Below, in pieces: positions 30,327 through 31,494 of a stretch of 31,494 nucleotides of DNA. The translations under genes were made by a program, and so were the position numbers. The stretch comes from Thiobacillus sp. UBA3361 (GTDB lineage: Bacteria > Pseudomonadota > Gammaproteobacteria > Burkholderiales > Thiobacillaceae). Position 1 is the first letter of the stretch. Every line of letters begins with the position of its first letter. The stretch lies in assembly GCA_002360535.1 (NCBI GenBank), contig DEQR01000005.1, positions 1 through 31,494 on the forward strand, written 5' to 3'. The notes under the pieces are model-generated. The model saw only the letters and a program-made list of their open reading frames with translations, was not told where the DNA came from and made no database searches.

Positions 30327-30983
30327 TCAGGGTGCAACAGTGGTCAGTCCGAGCTGCTTCCATGCCTGAATGCCGCCACGGTACCACTTGATCTTGTGGG
30401 CGGGATAGCCCAGCGCGAGCAGTTGCTTGATATTGGTCGGGGACTGGCCACACCACGGCCCATTGCAATAGAACACCAGGGTCTTGGCATTCTCGAAATT
30501 CCACAGATTCCCCTGATGACTGGTACCGAAGCGGAAACTCAGCATTTCGGCAATTTTCTCCGCCTCAGTGTGAGCAGGGTGCAGTTCCTGCCACGGAATC
30601 AGCACCGCGCCAGGAATCACGCCGCTGCGCTGTGGCCAATCTCCGTCGCGGGAGTCGATCACCAGAACGGAGGCATCCTTGCCGATCCGGCGCAGGTACT
30701 CCAGCAACTCCAGCTCACCGATGGTTTCCACGCCGTGTGCGAGTTGCATGGGCTGGATGCAATAAGGTGGACAGGGGCGCGAGGTGAGCGAATAGTCCGG
30801 ATCAATCATGTTGTCCGTATCCTGGTTACGCTCGATGGTTACCTGCTTGCCCTTGTGCAGGACCTGTACCCGCGGCAGGTCTCGGGTGATGTTGACCGCA
30901 CCGGCCGCGGCGGCATCCGGACCGACGCTTACGGCGCACAAGAGATAGGAGGCCATCAACAGTCTGCGCATGCCGTTACCCAT
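30327..30983 (-). CDS. Exported rhodanese-like protein with extra Cys pair
   Basis: 218 residues from the ATG at 30983; the ATG at 30971 is an equal alternative and starts right at the signal peptide (MRRLLMASYLLCAVSV, cleavage near DAAAAGA). The longer frame to 31127 crosses the soxZ terminator and is rejected. Before the rhodanese fold is the motif RPCPPYCIQPM (Cys71 and Cys75 from 30983). The rhodanese domain covers ~85-215: ASVLVIDSRDGDWPQRSGVIPGAVLIPW, then active loop CNGPWCGQS with Cys173 (probable persulfide site) and Cys178, ending WYRGGIQAWKQLGL. It should act in the periplasm in sulfur transfer. Located just downstream of soxZ and before DUF302. Confidence 0.87.
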   Translation of the reverse strand: MGNGMRRLLMASYLLCAVSVGPDAAAAGAVNITRDLPRVQVLHKGKQVTIERNQDTDNMIDPDYSLTSRPCPPYCIQPMQLAHGVETIGELELLEYLRRIGKDASVLVIDSRDGDWPQRSGVIPGAVLIPWQELHPAHTEAEKIAEMLSFRFGTSHQGNLWNFENAKTLVFYCNGPWCGQSPTNIKQLLALGYPAHKIKWYRGGIQAWKQLGLTTVAP

Positions 30984-31091
30984 CCTCGCTCGTGATCGTT
31001 GTTGATGCCCCTTCGGCCGCTCACCCGGACCACGCGAATCCGCCACGACGGCAGCGGCAGCGCCGTTCCAGGGGTGCGCGAACCGGGGGAA

Positions 31092-31118
31092 ACAAAAAAC
31101 CGGGCCGAATGGCCCGGT
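31092..31118 (-). terminator. Rho-independent terminator after soxZ
   Basis: On the minus strand an 8-bp stem (ACCGGGCC with loop ATTC and its complement) is followed by a run of six T. It lies 16 bases after the soxZ stop, so the rhodanese gene further on probably has its own promoter, in the ~110 bases between; I could not identify it. Confidence 0.85.
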
Positions 31119-31133
31119 CTGCTTCACGGCAGA

Positions 31134-31445
31134 TCAACCGACGGTGGCGTCCGCGGTGCCCTTCTCGCCCTTGTTGTCTTCCCAGCTCACGGTGACCTTG
31201 TCACCAGCCTTGGCGCCCTTGACCCGGAACGCCAGGTACGGGTTCTTGCTGATGCCGCCGCCCCATTGGGCGTCCATCACCGTCTTGCCGCCCACCGTCG
31301 CCGTCACGTTCGTGATGTGGTGCGCGGGCACCACCTGGCCCGTCTTCGGGTCCTTGCGCAGGCCCGTCTCCATCGGGTGGTTCATCAGGCACTTGACCTC
31401 CGCGGCACCGTCCTTCATGGAGGCGCGAATCTTCATGTCAGCCAT
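31134..31445 (-). CDS. soxZ: Sulfur-oxidation carrier subunit SoxZ
   Basis: 103 residues with AAGGA 7 bases before the ATG. SoxZ pairs with SoxY in the periplasm; SoxY carries the sulfur substrate on its C-terminal Cys while SoxZ is the Ig-like partner. Motifs: MKIRASMKDGAAEVKCLMNHPMETGLRKDPKTGQVVPAHHI, then GGKTVMDAQWGGGISKNPYLAFRVKGAKAGDKVTVSWEDNKGEKGTADA. It has no signal peptide, as expected because SoxZ is exported with SoxY. soxY would be expected upstream, beyond the right edge; the 49 bases left do not show it. Confidence 0.96.
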   Translation of the reverse strand: MADMKIRASMKDGAAEVKCLMNHPMETGLRKDPKTGQVVPAHHITNVTATVGGKTVMDAQWGGGISKNPYLAFRVKGAKAGDKVTVSWEDNKGEKGTADATVG

Positions 31446-31494
31446 TTATCTGTTCCTTTCGTTCAATCTTCACTGGGGATGTACGGGTCGGGTG

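Overview
The window looks like a chromosomal segment of a GC-rich, sulfur-oxidising proteobacterium. A betaproteobacterium of the Thiobacillus type is my best guess. This rests on soxZ at the right edge, a DsrS-like gene, several rhodanese-type proteins, a rubredoxin gene close to a pilGHIJ-chpA operon, and a thiD-thiE-hemL run. The taxon is inference from gene content, not a database match. I saw no insertion sequence, phage gene, integrase or CRISPR array. Coding density is high, and most long antisense ORFs are GC-rich shadows of real genes.

Layout. Bases 1-3123 (minus strand) hold mlaA, greB, a NarL-type response regulator, a CopL-like metal-binding protein and the N-terminal part of a TolC/CzcC-type outer membrane protein that leaves the window, which suggests a metal-efflux locus. 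Bases 3260-3532 hold a sigma70-type promoter, tRNA-Ala(GGC), tRNA-Glu(TTC) and a terminator shared with the convergent hemE. Then come a small membrane protein and a TPR protein.

Bases 5712-13250 form a symmetrical transport island. A DUF4212 small subunit plus sodium:solute symporter pair points left. A TctD/TctE-like two-component system, a small membrane protein and a second DUF4212 plus symporter pair point right. Both symporters carry an EF-hand-like calcium-loop motif in what should be the periplasmic loop before LeuT-fold helix 8. The first also carries a Lys/Ala-rich insertion of about 170 residues. Tandem 11-bp-period repeats lie in both upstream regions and could be operators for the response regulator. 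A cysteine-cluster protein and uppP follow.

Bases 14424-24632 (minus strand) encode a twitching-type chemosensory system (pilG, pilH, pilI, pilJ, chpA). It is preceded by a periplasmic-binding-protein/rhodanese fusion and a rubredoxin gene. Bases 24707-28527 (plus strand) form a tightly overlapping thiD-thiE-hemL-dsrS-like run.

Bases 28571-31445 (minus strand) hold soxZ, a terminator, then an exported rhodanese with extra cysteine pairs, a DUF302 protein and a secreted Pro/Ala-rich repeat protein. In this last block soxZ is not followed by soxA. The most interesting items for follow-up are the dual symporter/two-component island with its calcium-loop motifs, the binding-protein/rhodanese fusion at the pil locus, and the sox-adjacent rhodanese-DUF302-repeat-protein cassette.
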